This document shows, in pieces, positions 17,642 through 26,510 of a DNA stretch of 64,000 bases; positions within the stretch are counted from its first letter, which is position 1; every line of letters starts with the position of its first letter. Source of the stretch: CAVQCT01 sp964371785 (lineage in GTDB: Bacteria > Zixibacteria > MSB-5A5 > GN15 > FEB-12); NCBI GenBank assembly GCA_964371785.1, contig CAYJOL010000004.1, forward strand, positions 248,001 through 312,000. The letters run 5' to 3'. The notes under the pieces were generated by a model, which saw only the letters and a program-made list of their open reading frames with translations, was not told the DNA's origin and ran no database searches. A program made the position numbers and the translations under genes.

Positions 17642-18586
17642 ATGAATCACAGCCACTCGCATAAGTTCGTTTCGGGCAAAAAGCTCGGTTGGACTATCCT
17701 GTTCAATGTCATTATCACGATTGCCGAGTTTATCGGAGGTATCGTCAGCGGCTATCTTGCGTTGGTGGCCGACGCCGCTCATAACCTTTCCGATGTCGCG
17801 GCGCTCGGCCTGGCCTGGCTCGGCGACAAAGGTTCGGAGATGCAGGCGACCAAACGCTCGACCTACGGATTCAAACGGCTTGAGGTCATGACTGCCTTTA
17901 TCTCCGCCGTCGCACTTGTTGTCATCGCGATTTTTATCTTTATCGAAGCCTACGGTCGGCTGCTCAGTCCCCAGTCGTTGACCCACCCAACCCTGTTTAT
18001 AGTGGTGGCAGGCATCGGTCTGATCGGCAATGTCCTTTCGATCCTGCTCCTGCACTCCGAAAAAGGTAAGTCGCTCAATATGAAGACGGCTTTCCTGCAC
18101 ATGGCTTATGATGCGATATCGTCAGTCGCCGTCCTTATCGGCGGCGTCGTCATTCTGTTGACCGGACTACACATTATCGATATCTTCCTGTCCACGATAA
18201 TCGCGGTTATGATCATGTGGTCATCTTATCAGGTTATCAAAGAAGCTGTCATGATATTTCTCGAGGCAGTCCCGCCCGGATTGGAATTCGATGAGGTGTA
18301 CCGGAGTATAGCGGTCACACCACGGATCAAGGACGTTCATGATCTGCATATCTGGTCTCTGTCCTCCAATGATGTCGCCCTTTCATGTCATGTGTGCATT
18401 GAGAAAGAAGACTATGTTCGTGGCACCGAGATAATTGGCGCGATCAACACGATGCTCGCCGAGAAATATCACATCGGACACGCAACGATCCAGCTTGAAA
18501 CCGACGACTGTAACCGAACCGAAATTCTGTGTGGACAGAACAATTCGGAACTGGAGCTCAATTGGAGAAAAGACAAGTTGAAATAG
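17642..18586 (+). CDS. Cation diffusion facilitator (CzcD/ZitB-like) metal exporter
   Basis: The 314-residue CDF protein has six membrane helices. The paired metal-site motifs are visible: DAAHNLSD in helix II and HMAYDAISS in helix V. The N-terminus is His-rich (MNHSHSHK). A cytoplasmic ferredoxin-like domain (~210-290) carries VHDLHIWSLSS. CDF members export Zn2+, Co2+ or Fe2+ against protons. The His-x-x-x-Asp pair is most common in zinc transporters. Its last eight codons overlap the start of rlmD, so the two are likely co-translated. Confidence 0.93.
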   Translation: MNHSHSHKFVSGKKLGWTILFNVIITIAEFIGGIVSGYLALVADAAHNLSDVAALGLAWLGDKGSEMQATKRSTYGFKRLEVMTAFISAVALVVIAIFIFIEAYGRLLSPQSLTHPTLFIVVAGIGLIGNVLSILLLHSEKGKSLNMKTAFLHMAYDAISSVAVLIGGVVILLTGLHIIDIFLSTIIAVMIMWSSYQVIKEAVMIFLEAVPPGLEFDEVYRSIAVTPRIKDVHDLHIWSLSSNDVALSCHVCIEKEDYVRGTEIIGAINTMLAEKYHIGHATIQLETDDCNRTEILCGQNNSELELNWRKDKLK

Positions 18587-19917
18587 AGGTCACGGACCTG
18601 GCGTTCGATGGCAAGGCGGTGGGACATCTCGACGGCAAAGTAGTATTCTTGAAAGGCGGACTCCCCGGCGAGACCGTCCTTGCCGAAATAGTCCGCACCA
18701 AGGCGCGCTTCAGCGAAGGGGTGGTCAGATCTATAGTAAAGAAATCACCGCGTCGCGTTCCGGCGATCTGCTCCCATTTCGACTATTGCGGCGGTTGCAC
18801 CTGGCAGGACCTGACCTACCAGGACCAGCTTGCCTTCAAGAAAAAGCAGGTCAAGGATTGTGTCGAGCGCATCGGGCACCTGCCTGATGTTCCGGTGCAC
18901 GATGTGATCGGCTCGCGTGAACTGTTCGGCTATCGAAACAAGATGGAGTTTTCGTTCAATACCCGCACCGATTCAGAGTTTACGCTCGGGCTGCACGTGC
19001 GTGGGAGTTTCGATGATATTTTCGATCTCCAGGAGTGTCATCTCCCCCCGTCTATCTTCGGAGAGATTGTCGTCTGGTTCCGGGAGTATGTGCGCCAGAC
19101 CGGCATTCCCGTCTACGACGTCAGGCACCACACCGGATATCTCCGGTTCGTCATGATCCGACAGGCGAAACGGACTGGAGATCTGATGGTCAATGTTGTC
19201 ACACACTATGGGAATATACCGGATGAGGCCGGTCTGGTGGAACAGCTCACAACAGCGTTCCCATCCATTACCACCATAGTCCATAACCAGAACGGTCAGA
19301 AGTCTAATATCGCAACTGGAGAGACCGAACGCGTTCTCTTTGGCTCTGGATTCATCGAAGAGCGTCTGTCTGATCTTGTCTTTCGCATACGGGCCAATTC
19401 ATTTTTCCAAACCAACAGCATTCAGGCCGAGACGCTCTATCGAACCGGGTTTGACATGCTTTATCCCCGGCCCGAAGACCGAGTCCTTGACCTTTACTGC
19501 GGCACCGGAGCAATCGGTATTCTTCTTGCAAAATCAGTCCATGAAGTAGTAGGGGTGGAATTGGTACCCGACGCCGTGATTGCCGCGCGCGAGAACGCTC
19601 AGCGCAACGGCATCGGGAATATCACGTTTTTCGAAGGGAACGTGAACGACTTTCTTAAGGCGCAGGATGCGGAATCGGGGCGATTCGATATCATTGTAGT
19701 CGATCCCCCGCGGGCCGGCCTGCATCCCAAAGCTCTCAAACAACTGATTCGACTCCGCCCTCAGAAAATTCTCTACATTTCGTGCAACCCCGCAACTTTC
19801 GCGCGCGATGCCGCGTCGTTAATACAATGCGGCTACCACCTGCCGGAAATAAAACCGGTGGATATGTTTCCTCATACTATGCATATCGAACTGGCCTCGG
19901 TCTTTTCCCTTGCCTGA
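18562..19917 (+). CDS. rlmD: 23S rRNA (uracil-C5)-methyltransferase RlmD/RumA family
   Basis: The 451-residue enzyme has an N-terminal TRAM domain (1-60), an iron-sulfur site CxxxxxCxxC (Cys70, Cys76, Cys79) with a later partner Cys in LQECHLPP, and a SAM-binding Rossmann domain (DLYCGTGAIGILLA). The catalytic block is DPPRAGLHPKAL...SCNPATFARD. It methylates U to m5U in 23S rRNA; RlmC/RlmCD-type specificity cannot be excluded. I chose the TTG at 18562 because GGAG lies 6 bases upstream and the TRAM domain begins at once; a GTG 11 codons earlier is possible. It overlaps the end of the CDF gene by 25 bases. Confidence 0.9.
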   Translation: MEKRQVEIEVTDLAFDGKAVGHLDGKVVFLKGGLPGETVLAEIVRTKARFSEGVVRSIVKKSPRRVPAICSHFDYCGGCTWQDLTYQDQLAFKKKQVKDCVERIGHLPDVPVHDVIGSRELFGYRNKMEFSFNTRTDSEFTLGLHVRGSFDDIFDLQECHLPPSIFGEIVVWFREYVRQTGIPVYDVRHHTGYLRFVMIRQAKRTGDLMVNVVTHYGNIPDEAGLVEQLTTAFPSITTIVHNQNGQKSNIATGETERVLFGSGFIEERLSDLVFRIRANSFFQTNSIQAETLYRTGFDMLYPRPEDRVLDLYCGTGAIGILLAKSVHEVVGVELVPDAVIAARENAQRNGIGNITFFEGNVNDFLKAQDAESGRFDIIVVDPPRAGLHPKALKQLIRLRPQKILYISCNPATFARDAASLIQCGYHLPEIKPVDMFPHTMHIELASVFSLA

Positions 19918-19979
19918 GAGCGCTTGCATTCGATATTGAAGATGCTTAGATTGACCGCTGTACCAGTTAAGGAGGACAG

Positions 19980-21713
19980 ATGACGTTTGGTCGTATTCTT
20001 CGGATCATTCTTTTGATAACTGTGCTTCCGGCCACCGCCGTTCAGGCACAGACTACCCCCCAGAGCTCCAAATTCCAGCAATTGTGCTCGGAGATACTCG
20101 AGTCCCTGCAATCATTTTATCCGGTGCATGCCACAGAAATGGGCATCCACTACTACGACAACCGGTTGGCGGATTTTTCACACAAGTCAGTGAGTGATAT
20201 GATCGGCAAGCTGACAAATTACGAGAAAAAGCTCTATAAATTCAAAACCGCCACTCTGTCCGCGTCGGAGAAGATCGACTACGAGCTGGTCAAGTCCAAT
20301 GTCGATATCGCCCTGCAGGATCTCAAACAGATTGCGTGGTACCGCAAATCGCCACAGCTTTACGTTGATGAGGCGGTAAACGGCATCTACTTCATTATGT
20401 TGTCTAATAGCACCCCCTTGTCTGCCCGTGTCCGGATGATCCTCAACCGGATGAGAGCGGTCCCGGAACTGTTTAAGACTGCCCGTGAAAACGTCAAGAA
20501 TCCGCCTCAGGTGTACATCGATGCGGCGAAGGAGTCACTTGCTTCCGGCATGCAGTTTTACAAGGAGCTGAGCGGCGAACTGATGAACAAATTCCCCGAT
20601 CAGGCTGACCAGATACTCAAAGTATCCACCCAGGCCCGCGAAGCCATGAATGACTTCGTCACGTACTTAAGCGAGGTCACCCCGGGGGCGCCTAACAGCT
20701 TTGCGATCGGCAAAGAGAATTTTGACTATAAACTCGCTCATGAGTACTTCCTGAATTACAACAGCGACTCGCTGCTGAATCTTGGCCTTCAGCTGTTCGC
20801 CGACGCCGATCAGGCTTACAAAGAGTACCAGGACTATGCCGACAGCAATCCGGCCAACTCCGACTCGATTTTTGTCCCGGCCGCCTTCACCAAACAGGAC
20901 ATTCTCGATTATTACAACTGGGAAGTACGCCAGGAAAGAGTCTACCTGGAGATAAATAATATACTGTCAATTCCCGAAGACATTGCTCCAGTCACGGTCG
21001 TGGAAACCCCGCCGTTTCTTCGTTCAATGATTGCCGGAATCGCCTATCAACCGGCCGGGCCGTTTGATTCGGTGCAAAATGCCTACTTCTATGTACGGCC
21101 GATTCCCGATGATTTAGACCGTGCGCAGTTGGAAGCTCGGTACCGCTTCGTCTCCCGTCGAGGCTTCAAAGGCTCGGTGGTGCATGAAGCGTACCCGGGG
21201 CACCATCTTCAGATGCAGTTGGCCGGACGGAATCCGGACCCTGTGCGCAAGTGGCAAACCAATCTGATGATGATCGAGGGATGGGCACTCTACTGCGAAG
21301 AAATGACTTACGCGAACGGATTGTACGGCGACGAGAATCCGGCCCAGTGGCTTGGGGTACTCGGCGGCATTCGATTCCGTGCGGCCCGTATCGTAGCCGA
21401 TGTGAAACTCCACACCGGGCAGTTTACCTATGACGAGTGTGTCGCCTGGATGACCAGTGCGCTGGATATTACCACCGAGTCGGGCCAGCAGTATATAAAG
21501 ACCGAAGTGCGCCGCTACACCATGTCCCCGACAGTGCAGATGTCATACCTGATGGGCAAGCGGGAGATTCAAAGCCTGTACGACGCCGCCTCGGCCCGGG
21601 ATGGCGACCAGTTTTCGCCTCAGGCCTTCTATGACCAATTGCTTGCCGAAGGCTCAATTCCGCCGGAGCTTATGTGGCAGATTCTGAACCTCAAAAGGCC
21701 GGCCGCGGAATAG
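19980..21713 (+). CDS. DUF885 family, probable secreted zinc peptidase-like protein
   Basis: The 577-residue protein has a Sec signal peptide (~1-24, ending VQAQ) and a helical DUF885 domain. It contains VVHEAYPGHHLQ near residue 400, the HExxxGH-type metal motif of this family, and FYVRPIPDDLDRAQ. DUF885 proteins are distantly related to metallopeptidases and are probably periplasmic hydrolases. The start has AAGGAGG 6 bases upstream. It ends the same-strand run that began at htpX. The distance to rlmD (62 bases) allows a separate promoter, though none stood out. Confidence 0.88.
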   Translation: MTFGRILRIILLITVLPATAVQAQTTPQSSKFQQLCSEILESLQSFYPVHATEMGIHYYDNRLADFSHKSVSDMIGKLTNYEKKLYKFKTATLSASEKIDYELVKSNVDIALQDLKQIAWYRKSPQLYVDEAVNGIYFIMLSNSTPLSARVRMILNRMRAVPELFKTARENVKNPPQVYIDAAKESLASGMQFYKELSGELMNKFPDQADQILKVSTQAREAMNDFVTYLSEVTPGAPNSFAIGKENFDYKLAHEYFLNYNSDSLLNLGLQLFADADQAYKEYQDYADSNPANSDSIFVPAAFTKQDILDYYNWEVRQERVYLEINNILSIPEDIAPVTVVETPPFLRSMIAGIAYQPAGPFDSVQNAYFYVRPIPDDLDRAQLEARYRFVSRRGFKGSVVHEAYPGHHLQMQLAGRNPDPVRKWQTNLMMIEGWALYCEEMTYANGLYGDENPAQWLGVLGGIRFRAARIVADVKLHTGQFTYDECVAWMTSALDITTESGQQYIKTEVRRYTMSPTVQMSYLMGKREIQSLYDAASARDGDQFSPQAFYDQLLAEGSIPPELMWQILNLKRPAAE

Positions 21714-21825
21714 AGTCAGGGCCGGGGAGGCTTGCCTTTTTCCCATCCTTCAGTAAGCCGGTTGCGGCCGAGTGCCGATATCGCTATACTGAAGAAGAGA
21801 AACATTGCTCCCTTAAAGGCAGTGG

Positions 21826-22476
21826 TTGACCGTGCTCTATCTAATAATCACAATCGCGGTACTTGCGACTGCCACACTGGCTCTGCGGTGTCGCATACGC
21901 CTTCGTCTGTCCAACGAACAGAAGCTCTTATTTGTGGGACTCGGACGAACCGGCGCACTCTTTGACCTTGCCAATGAAACGAGTTCGGTAAAGCTATTCG
22001 GTATCTCTATCAAGACGGTCGGGCGAAGGAAAACCAGAGCCCGGAGTGCGCGGAGTTCGGCCGACAAACGTCCACCACAAAGGGCCAGGCACAGACTCAC
22101 CTTGTCGGTCGGTGACGCTCTCGAAGTCGGCGGTCGACTGATTCGAGCGCTGTGGAAAGGCCAACGGTCACTATTGAAGGGGGTGAAGATCGAAGAATTT
22201 CAAGGTGATGTGATTGGCGGTTTTAATTCACCCGATCAGACGGGAATAATCTATGGCTGCTATCAGGCCGTGATCGGGATTGTACCACAGGTCGCAGGAC
22301 GATTCCACTTCACCCCGTACTGGCAGGGAGCCTATCTGCGAGGCGCCCTGAACGCTTCAGTGGCAATTCCATTATATAGAGTAGTATATGAACTCATTGC
22401 CACCGTTTTGAGACTGCCGATAAGGAAAATAATCAGCATTTCAATAGGAAAAATGAAAGGAGTACGCAATGTCTAA
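21826..22476 (+). CDS. DUF2953-like membrane-anchored protein
   Basis: The 216-residue protein has one N-terminal helix (~2-20), a short beta region, a basic linker (~65-90, Arg/Lys-rich), and a C-terminal amphipathic part. It resembles DUF2953, known mainly from Firmicutes (YtfI) next to ytfJ. The same order occurs here, and it overlaps the GerW/YtfJ gene by 8 bases, so the pair is translationally coupled. The start is TTG at 21826 or GTG at 21832; both have AAGGCAG upstream. Function is unknown. Confidence 0.7.
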   Translation: MTVLYLIITIAVLATATLALRCRIRLRLSNEQKLLFVGLGRTGALFDLANETSSVKLFGISIKTVGRRKTRARSARSSADKRPPQRARHRLTLSVGDALEVGGRLIRALWKGQRSLLKGVKIEEFQGDVIGGFNSPDQTGIIYGCYQAVIGIVPQVAGRFHFTPYWQGAYLRGALNASVAIPLYRVVYELIATVLRLPIRKIISISIGKMKGVRNV

Positions 22477-22882
22477 TAACGTTGTGGATATTCTCAAAGG
22501 CGTAGTGGGCGAACTGCGCGAGATCTCCCGCTCGGAAACAATCATTGGCGAGCCAATAACCGTGGGAAACCGGACGGTCATTCCGGTTGTCCGCATTACC
22601 GTGGGTTTTGGCGCAGGCGGTGGCCAGGGCGAAGACGAGAAGTCACGATCTGGGTTCGGTGGTGGCGGCGGAGGCGGCGCCCGCATTGAACCGGCTGCCT
22701 TTATCATTATGGATGAGAATGGCATATCCCTGCTGCCAATGGCCAAGGGAAAGTGGGACAATGTAATCGAGGCGATTCCCGAGATCGCCCGCAAACTATC
22801 CGACCTCAAAGGCAAATTCACTTCCGAAAAGCATCGGGAAAAGCCCGATTCGGACCGCAAGCCCGCTGAACCGGAAAAATAA
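22469..22882 (+). CDS. GerW/YtfJ family protein
   Basis: The 137-residue protein starts SNNVVDILKGVVGELREISRSETIIGEPI and has VIPVVRITVGFGAGGG, a Gly-rich loop, and AAFIIMDENGISLLPM, all characteristic of the GerW (Spore_YtfJ) family. In Bacillus it is needed for spore germination, but relatives are widespread in bacteria that do not sporulate. Nothing else here suggests sporulation, so a different role is likely. A GAAAGGAG site 7 bases upstream fixes the start. The C-terminal ~25 residues are charged and probably disordered. Confidence 0.88.
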   Translation: MSNNVVDILKGVVGELREISRSETIIGEPITVGNRTVIPVVRITVGFGAGGGQGEDEKSRSGFGGGGGGGARIEPAAFIIMDENGISLLPMAKGKWDNVIEAIPEIARKLSDLKGKFTSEKHREKPDSDRKPAEPEK

Positions 22883-22898
22883 TCCCATTAATAGTCCG

Positions 22899-22925
22899 AG
22901 AGCCGGTGTGGGGAACACCGGCTCT
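22899..22925 (+). terminator. Strong hairpin after the GerW gene
   Basis: AGAGCCGGTGT (22899-22909) and ACACCGGCTCT (22915-22925) form a perfect 11-bp stem with a 5-base loop, 17 bases after the stop codon. No U tract follows (TGGCAAAAAG), so it may protect or process the 3' end rather than terminate transcription. Confidence 0.5.
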
Positions 22926-23070
22926 GGCAAAAAGATTCCTCTTCTAGATTACCTGAGGAAGAGTGTTGTATGAAAATAGTTACACGCTTACTGACATGAG
23001 CAATGATCCGGCTCTTTGATACATTTTTTTTTAGTTTTTTTCAACCGACCCATTTTCCCCCAAAAAAACA

Positions 23071-23131
23071 GCCCTCGTTCGCGCCAATCGAACAAGGGCA
23101 GTTTAAATGTAGAACGGCTGCTTTTGAGCCG
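23071..23131 (+). repeat. Structured intergenic element, copy A
   Basis: Stem I is GCCCT-C-GTTCG (23071-23081) with CGAAC-A-AGGGC (23089-23099). It is followed by the linker GTTTAAATGTAGAA (23101-23114) and stem II CGGCT (23115-23119) with AGCCG (23127-23131). Copy B downstream of the next gene keeps the linker exactly but has different, still complementary stems. A run of seven A residues precedes stem I. The 403-base gap 22883-23285 also holds long T runs at about 23025-23042 and no gene. Confidence 0.6.
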
Positions 23132-23285
23132 GGAAGAGAATAGTTACACCAATAGTAGAGAGAACGGCCACCCCCGATTTGATACAAAAAACTCCACGTA
23201 TCACGCTGATTTTCGCCGGTGAGCAAATTCTGCGAAACCGAAGAAACTTCCGGCGGCACAAACGTGCTACCGTTATTATGCAGCA

Positions 23286-24974
23286 GTGACTGGACGAGTT
23301 ACACGCCTCTTCACCCAACCCGCTACCGCCAGAGGGTTAGAGTTGTTGTCCGAATCCTCCTCGGATTCAAAGTCACCGGTCGTCCTGCGGCGAGATCCGG
23401 TGTATCTGTCATTGGTCGTCGCCTTCATAGGCTACGCTACCCTGTTTATATATAGGACAAGTTTTACCGTCAATGGCGAACGGTATTTCTGTTTGTTCGA
23501 TGACGCGATGATATCCATGCGCTATGCACATAATCTGGCATCGGGATATGGTCTCGTTTTTAACCCTCACGCGGCTCGGGTCGAGGGGTTCACCAATCTG
23601 CTCTGGGTGCTCTATATGACGCTCTTCCATTTCCTCCCGGTCGCGCTTTCCAAGATGTCCCTTTTTATCCAAATCAGCGGGGGGATATTGTTAACCCTCA
23701 ATCTTTTCTTTGTCAGGAAAATCGCGCTTTTTATCTCAGGCAATTCTCGCCTCGCCGGATGGCTGGCCGTCTTGTTCACCGCCTCCTATCTTCCTTTGAA
23801 CAACTGGGGTCTGCAGGGCATGGAGGTCTCCGCACTGACGTTTCTTACCACACTGGCCGTATGGTACTCCGTCAATACTGCCCGCACCGGAAAACACGCG
23901 TTTCGAGTGTTCGTAATTCTCGGCATCTCTATACTGGTAAGAATGGATATGGCGGTGATTTACTGTGTGATCATGGCGTATCTTGCAGTCTCTCTGCCCG
24001 CACAGCGCCGGAAGCTGCTTACAGTCGGAGGTGTAATTCTGCTGGTAACGATTGTCGGACCGATCCTGTTTCAGTATTTTTACTTCGGCGAGTTTCTCCC
24101 CAACACCTATTACCTGAAAATGACCGGATATCCAATCATCCCCAGGATTCTTCGCGGACTGTATGTCACTATGCTGTTCTTCTTCAGGGCAAATCCCCTC
24201 CTGGTCCTGCTTCCGTTCGCGATTGTACTCTTCAGGCGAGACAGACTCGTCCCTCTGCTTCTCTCCCTTATGCTGGCCCAAACGGCCTACAGTGTCTATA
24301 TCGGCGGTGATGCCTGGGAGTGGTGGGGCGGAAGCAATCGATTTATTAGTGTGGTCATGCCCCTGTTTTTCGTCCTTACCGGTTACGCACTGGCCCTCAT
24401 GTACCAAATGGCTGTTGCCCGCGTAGTAGTGACCAGAAAGCTGAGTTCCGCAACTGCCAGGACCGTCTTCACATTCATTGTCACGTTGTTGCTTGTAAAT
24501 ATTAACGCCATTTACGGCCCCGAGGCGATATCCGAGTGGCTGCTGATCAAGGCTCCGCTTCATACGGAAGATAACAGGACAATGGTGGAACGGGCACTTT
24601 TGCTGGAGCAAATCACCAATCAGGATGCCACGGTCGCGGTGGATTGGGCAGGGTCTATACCATACTTCTCCGAACGGTATACTATCGACTTACTCGGGAA
24701 AAACGACCGGGAAATCGCCCACGAACCGATGCGGGTGAATTCCGATGTCGATCATTTCTATGAATTCTACCCCGGCCACCTCAAATGGAATTTCAATTAC
24801 TCTATCGGGGCGATGAAACCTGATGTGGTCATCCCGCTCTGGAAGTCTCTAGACGAAGCGAAACCGCTCCTGTTGCAGTACTACCGCCTCGTGAAGGTGG
24901 GTGGGTATCAATTATTCGTACGAAATGGATCGTCGCACGTTATATGGAGCCGACTGCCCAATATGGCCGGATGA
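23286..24974 (+). CDS. GT-C-type integral membrane glycosyltransferase-like protein
   Basis: The 562-residue protein has about 10-12 membrane helices. The first large outer loop contains FDDAMISMRYAHNLASGYGLVFN and VEGFTNLLWVL, the signature of a GT-C-fold family that uses polyprenyl-linked sugars (AftB-like arabinosyltransferases and relatives); the acidic pair FDD is the likely catalytic site. Donor and acceptor cannot be read from sequence. The start is uncertain: GTG 23286 has no clear ribosome binding site, and TTG codons about 19-20 codons later follow AGAGGG. It is a single gene, flanked on both sides by copies of the structured repeat (23071 and 25036). Confidence 0.8.
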   Translation: MTGRVTRLFTQPATARGLELLSESSSDSKSPVVLRRDPVYLSLVVAFIGYATLFIYRTSFTVNGERYFCLFDDAMISMRYAHNLASGYGLVFNPHAARVEGFTNLLWVLYMTLFHFLPVALSKMSLFIQISGGILLTLNLFFVRKIALFISGNSRLAGWLAVLFTASYLPLNNWGLQGMEVSALTFLTTLAVWYSVNTARTGKHAFRVFVILGISILVRMDMAVIYCVIMAYLAVSLPAQRRKLLTVGGVILLVTIVGPILFQYFYFGEFLPNTYYLKMTGYPIIPRILRGLYVTMLFFFRANPLLVLLPFAIVLFRRDRLVPLLLSLMLAQTAYSVYIGGDAWEWWGGSNRFISVVMPLFFVLTGYALALMYQMAVARVVVTRKLSSATARTVFTFIVTLLLVNINAIYGPEAISEWLLIKAPLHTEDNRTMVERALLLEQITNQDATVAVDWAGSIPYFSERYTIDLLGKNDREIAHEPMRVNSDVDHFYEFYPGHLKWNFNYSIGAMKPDVVIPLWKSLDEAKPLLLQYYRLVKVGGYQLFVRNGSSHVIWSRLPNMAG

Positions 24975-25035
24975 CATTGGGGACGCTGACTTTGCAAAAA
25001 ATGTCGCATGGGGGTCAAACTTGGCCCAAAAAATA

Positions 25036-25098
25036 TGCCCCCGAGGGCACGAGGCCCGGGGAGGCACGTTTAAATGTAGAAAGGCAATCATCTTGCCT
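25036..25098 (+). repeat. Structured intergenic element, copy B
   Basis: Stem I is TGCCCCC (25036-25042) with GGG-A-GGCA (25059-25066, bulged A). The linker GTTTAAATGTAGAA is at 25068-25081 and stem II is AGGCAA (25082-25087) with TTGCCT (25093-25098). AAAAAA lies just upstream, as in copy A. It lies in the 632-base gap 24975-25606; between it and the yajC promoter I see no gene. Confidence 0.6.
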
Positions 25099-25475
25099 GT
25101 GCATTAGAGTCGGCAAAAACGATTTTAGTTCGCGTTTTTTTGTGATAATCCGCAATAGTCTTTCAAGCTTCTGTCTACCAATACTTTGCACGGAAGCGCA
25201 ATTTCTGTGGGCCCGACACTGTTTACTAATAAGCTAATTAGCAACTGGCCCCCTAATCCCCTGAACCTCCCATATACGCGCTTGTAATCAATGCCACCTC
25301 CTGTTATGATTGGAGACGCGCTTGTGTCACATTATTGTAAAACGCTGTTTGAAAATGAGTTGCAGTCCAGGGTTGGATAGAGATTATCGCCGCGTTTTCA
25401 CGCACGTTAGCCTTAGGTAGAGTGAAACGGGGAACTTAGTCCATGATTGCCTGTTACACAGGTGCAACAAATAAC

Positions 25476-25504
25476 TTGGCAATGAATGTTGGCAAGTCTA
25501 TATT
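25476..25504 (+). promoter_or_regulatory. Sigma-70 promoter of the yajC-def-fmt-rng operon
   Basis: TTGGCA (25476-25481) and TATATT (25499-25504) each match consensus at five of six bases and are 17 bases apart. Transcription would start near 25511, giving a leader of about 95 bases before yajC. Confidence 0.7.
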
Positions 25505-25527
25505 GTTTAATGTTTACAGGTTAACTT

Positions 25528-25582
25528 CGAATGCTCGGACTCATGTGACGGCGGAGGTGACTGTTCAAGATTTGAGCATTCG
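25528..25582 (+). promoter_or_regulatory. Structured 5' leader of yajC
   Basis: CGAATGCTC (25528-25536) pairs perfectly over 9 bp with GAGCATTCG (25574-25582), enclosing 37 bases. The structure lies wholly inside the predicted leader and ends 11 bases before the AAGGAGAG ribosome binding site. It matches no riboswitch consensus I recognise. Confidence 0.45.
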
Positions 25583-25606
25583 TGACGATAAACGTAAGGA
25601 GAGATT

Positions 25607-25924
25607 TTGAATTTTTCTGTACCGATTCTGATGGCCGGAGGCGGAGCCGAAGGTGGTGGTGGCGGACTTATCCAGCTGGGATTTTTCGCCCTTATCTTCG
25701 TAATGATGTATCTGTTGTTGATTCGGCCACAGCGCAAAAAACAAAAAGAGCATGAAATGCTCGTAAACAGCCTGAAAAAAGGCGACAAAGTTGTAACCAG
25801 CAGCGGTATGTTCGGAGTCATTTTCGCCATCGATGAAGAAAGAAACATCGTGGTTCTTAAAATCGGCGAGAATGTTAAACTGGAGTTCCTCAAGAGCTCA
25901 ATTGCCGCTCGCGTGGATAAGTAA
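25607..25924 (+). CDS. yajC: YajC, Sec translocon accessory subunit
   Basis: The 105-residue protein has a single membrane helix (~22-42, LGFFALIFVMMYLLLIRPQRKK). After it comes the conserved cytoplasmic part HEMLVNSLKKGDKVVTSSGMFGVIFAIDEERN. YajC associates with SecDF-YidC in the inner membrane. The TTG start at 25607 has AAGGAGAG 5 bases upstream. It leads an operon: def follows 14 bases downstream, then fmt and rng. secD/secF, often adjacent in other genomes, are not found here. Confidence 0.96.
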   Translation: MNFSVPILMAGGGAEGGGGGLIQLGFFALIFVMMYLLLIRPQRKKQKEHEMLVNSLKKGDKVVTSSGMFGVIFAIDEERNIVVLKIGENVKLEFLKSSIAARVDK

Positions 25925-25938
25925 GGTAGGAAGTTACC

Positions 25939-26445
25939 GTGGCAGTACGTCCGATCGTCCTTTATGGCGACCCGGTGTTACGGGAAGTGTCTCAGCCGGT
26001 TGAACAATTCGACCAGGAACTCAAAGATTTAGTGTCGGATATGGTCGACACCCTCAAAAAAGCTCAGGGACTCGGTCTGGCGGCGGCACAAATCGGTGTG
26101 CCCAAACGCCTGTTCATAGTCGATATCGCGGCCGTGGAAATCACCGGTTCTCTCTGGGTATTTATCAATCCCGAAATAATTGAAACGGGCGGCGAAATCG
26201 AATACGAAGAAGGCTGCCTGTCGTTTCCGGGGATTTATCAGAAGATTATCAGGCCGGCTCGCGTAAAGATCCGTGCCTGGAATATCGATGGCCAGCAGTT
26301 TGAACTCGAGGCCGATGGTATTACGGCCCGGGCTATCCTGCATGAATTCGACCATATCGAAGGTAAATTGTTTATTGACTACCTCTCCCCACTGACGCGC
26401 ACAATGCTCAGGGGGCGGCTGAAGAAACTGACGGCGGCCGGATAA
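25939..26445 (+). CDS. def: Peptide deformylase
   Basis: The 168-residue metalloenzyme removes formyl groups from nascent N-termini. All three motifs are intact: GLGLAAAQIG (Gln51), EGCLSFPG (Cys93 metal ligand) and HEFDH (His135, Glu136, His139). The GTG start at 25939 has AGGAAG 6 bases upstream. It is followed by fmt, giving the usual pair that adds and removes the formyl group. The C-terminus is short, as in type I enzymes. Confidence 0.97.
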   Translation: MAVRPIVLYGDPVLREVSQPVEQFDQELKDLVSDMVDTLKKAQGLGLAAAQIGVPKRLFIVDIAAVEITGSLWVFINPEIIETGGEIEYEEGCLSFPGIYQKIIRPARVKIRAWNIDGQQFELEADGITARAILHEFDHIEGKLFIDYLSPLTRTMLRGRLKKLTAAG

Positions 26446-26510
26446 CCCGTCGGGAGCTTCCCTGCGTACCCGCAGGACCATAGTCGGTTCTGCCACGGTC
26501 CGTCAACAAG

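Noticed and set aside
22997..23060. Poly-T tract as terminator of the GerW gene
   Set aside because: No hairpin directly precedes the T runs; the strong hairpin at 22899 is 100 bases away.
23736..24611. Minus-strand frame opposite the GT-C gene
   Set aside because: Polar antisense of a hydrophobic protein; no ribosome binding site or motif.
23071..25098. Integron attC sites around the GT-C gene
   Set aside because: attC sites carry the conserved core at one end of a single imperfect palindrome. Here the conserved segment sits between two separate hairpins, and no integrase is present.
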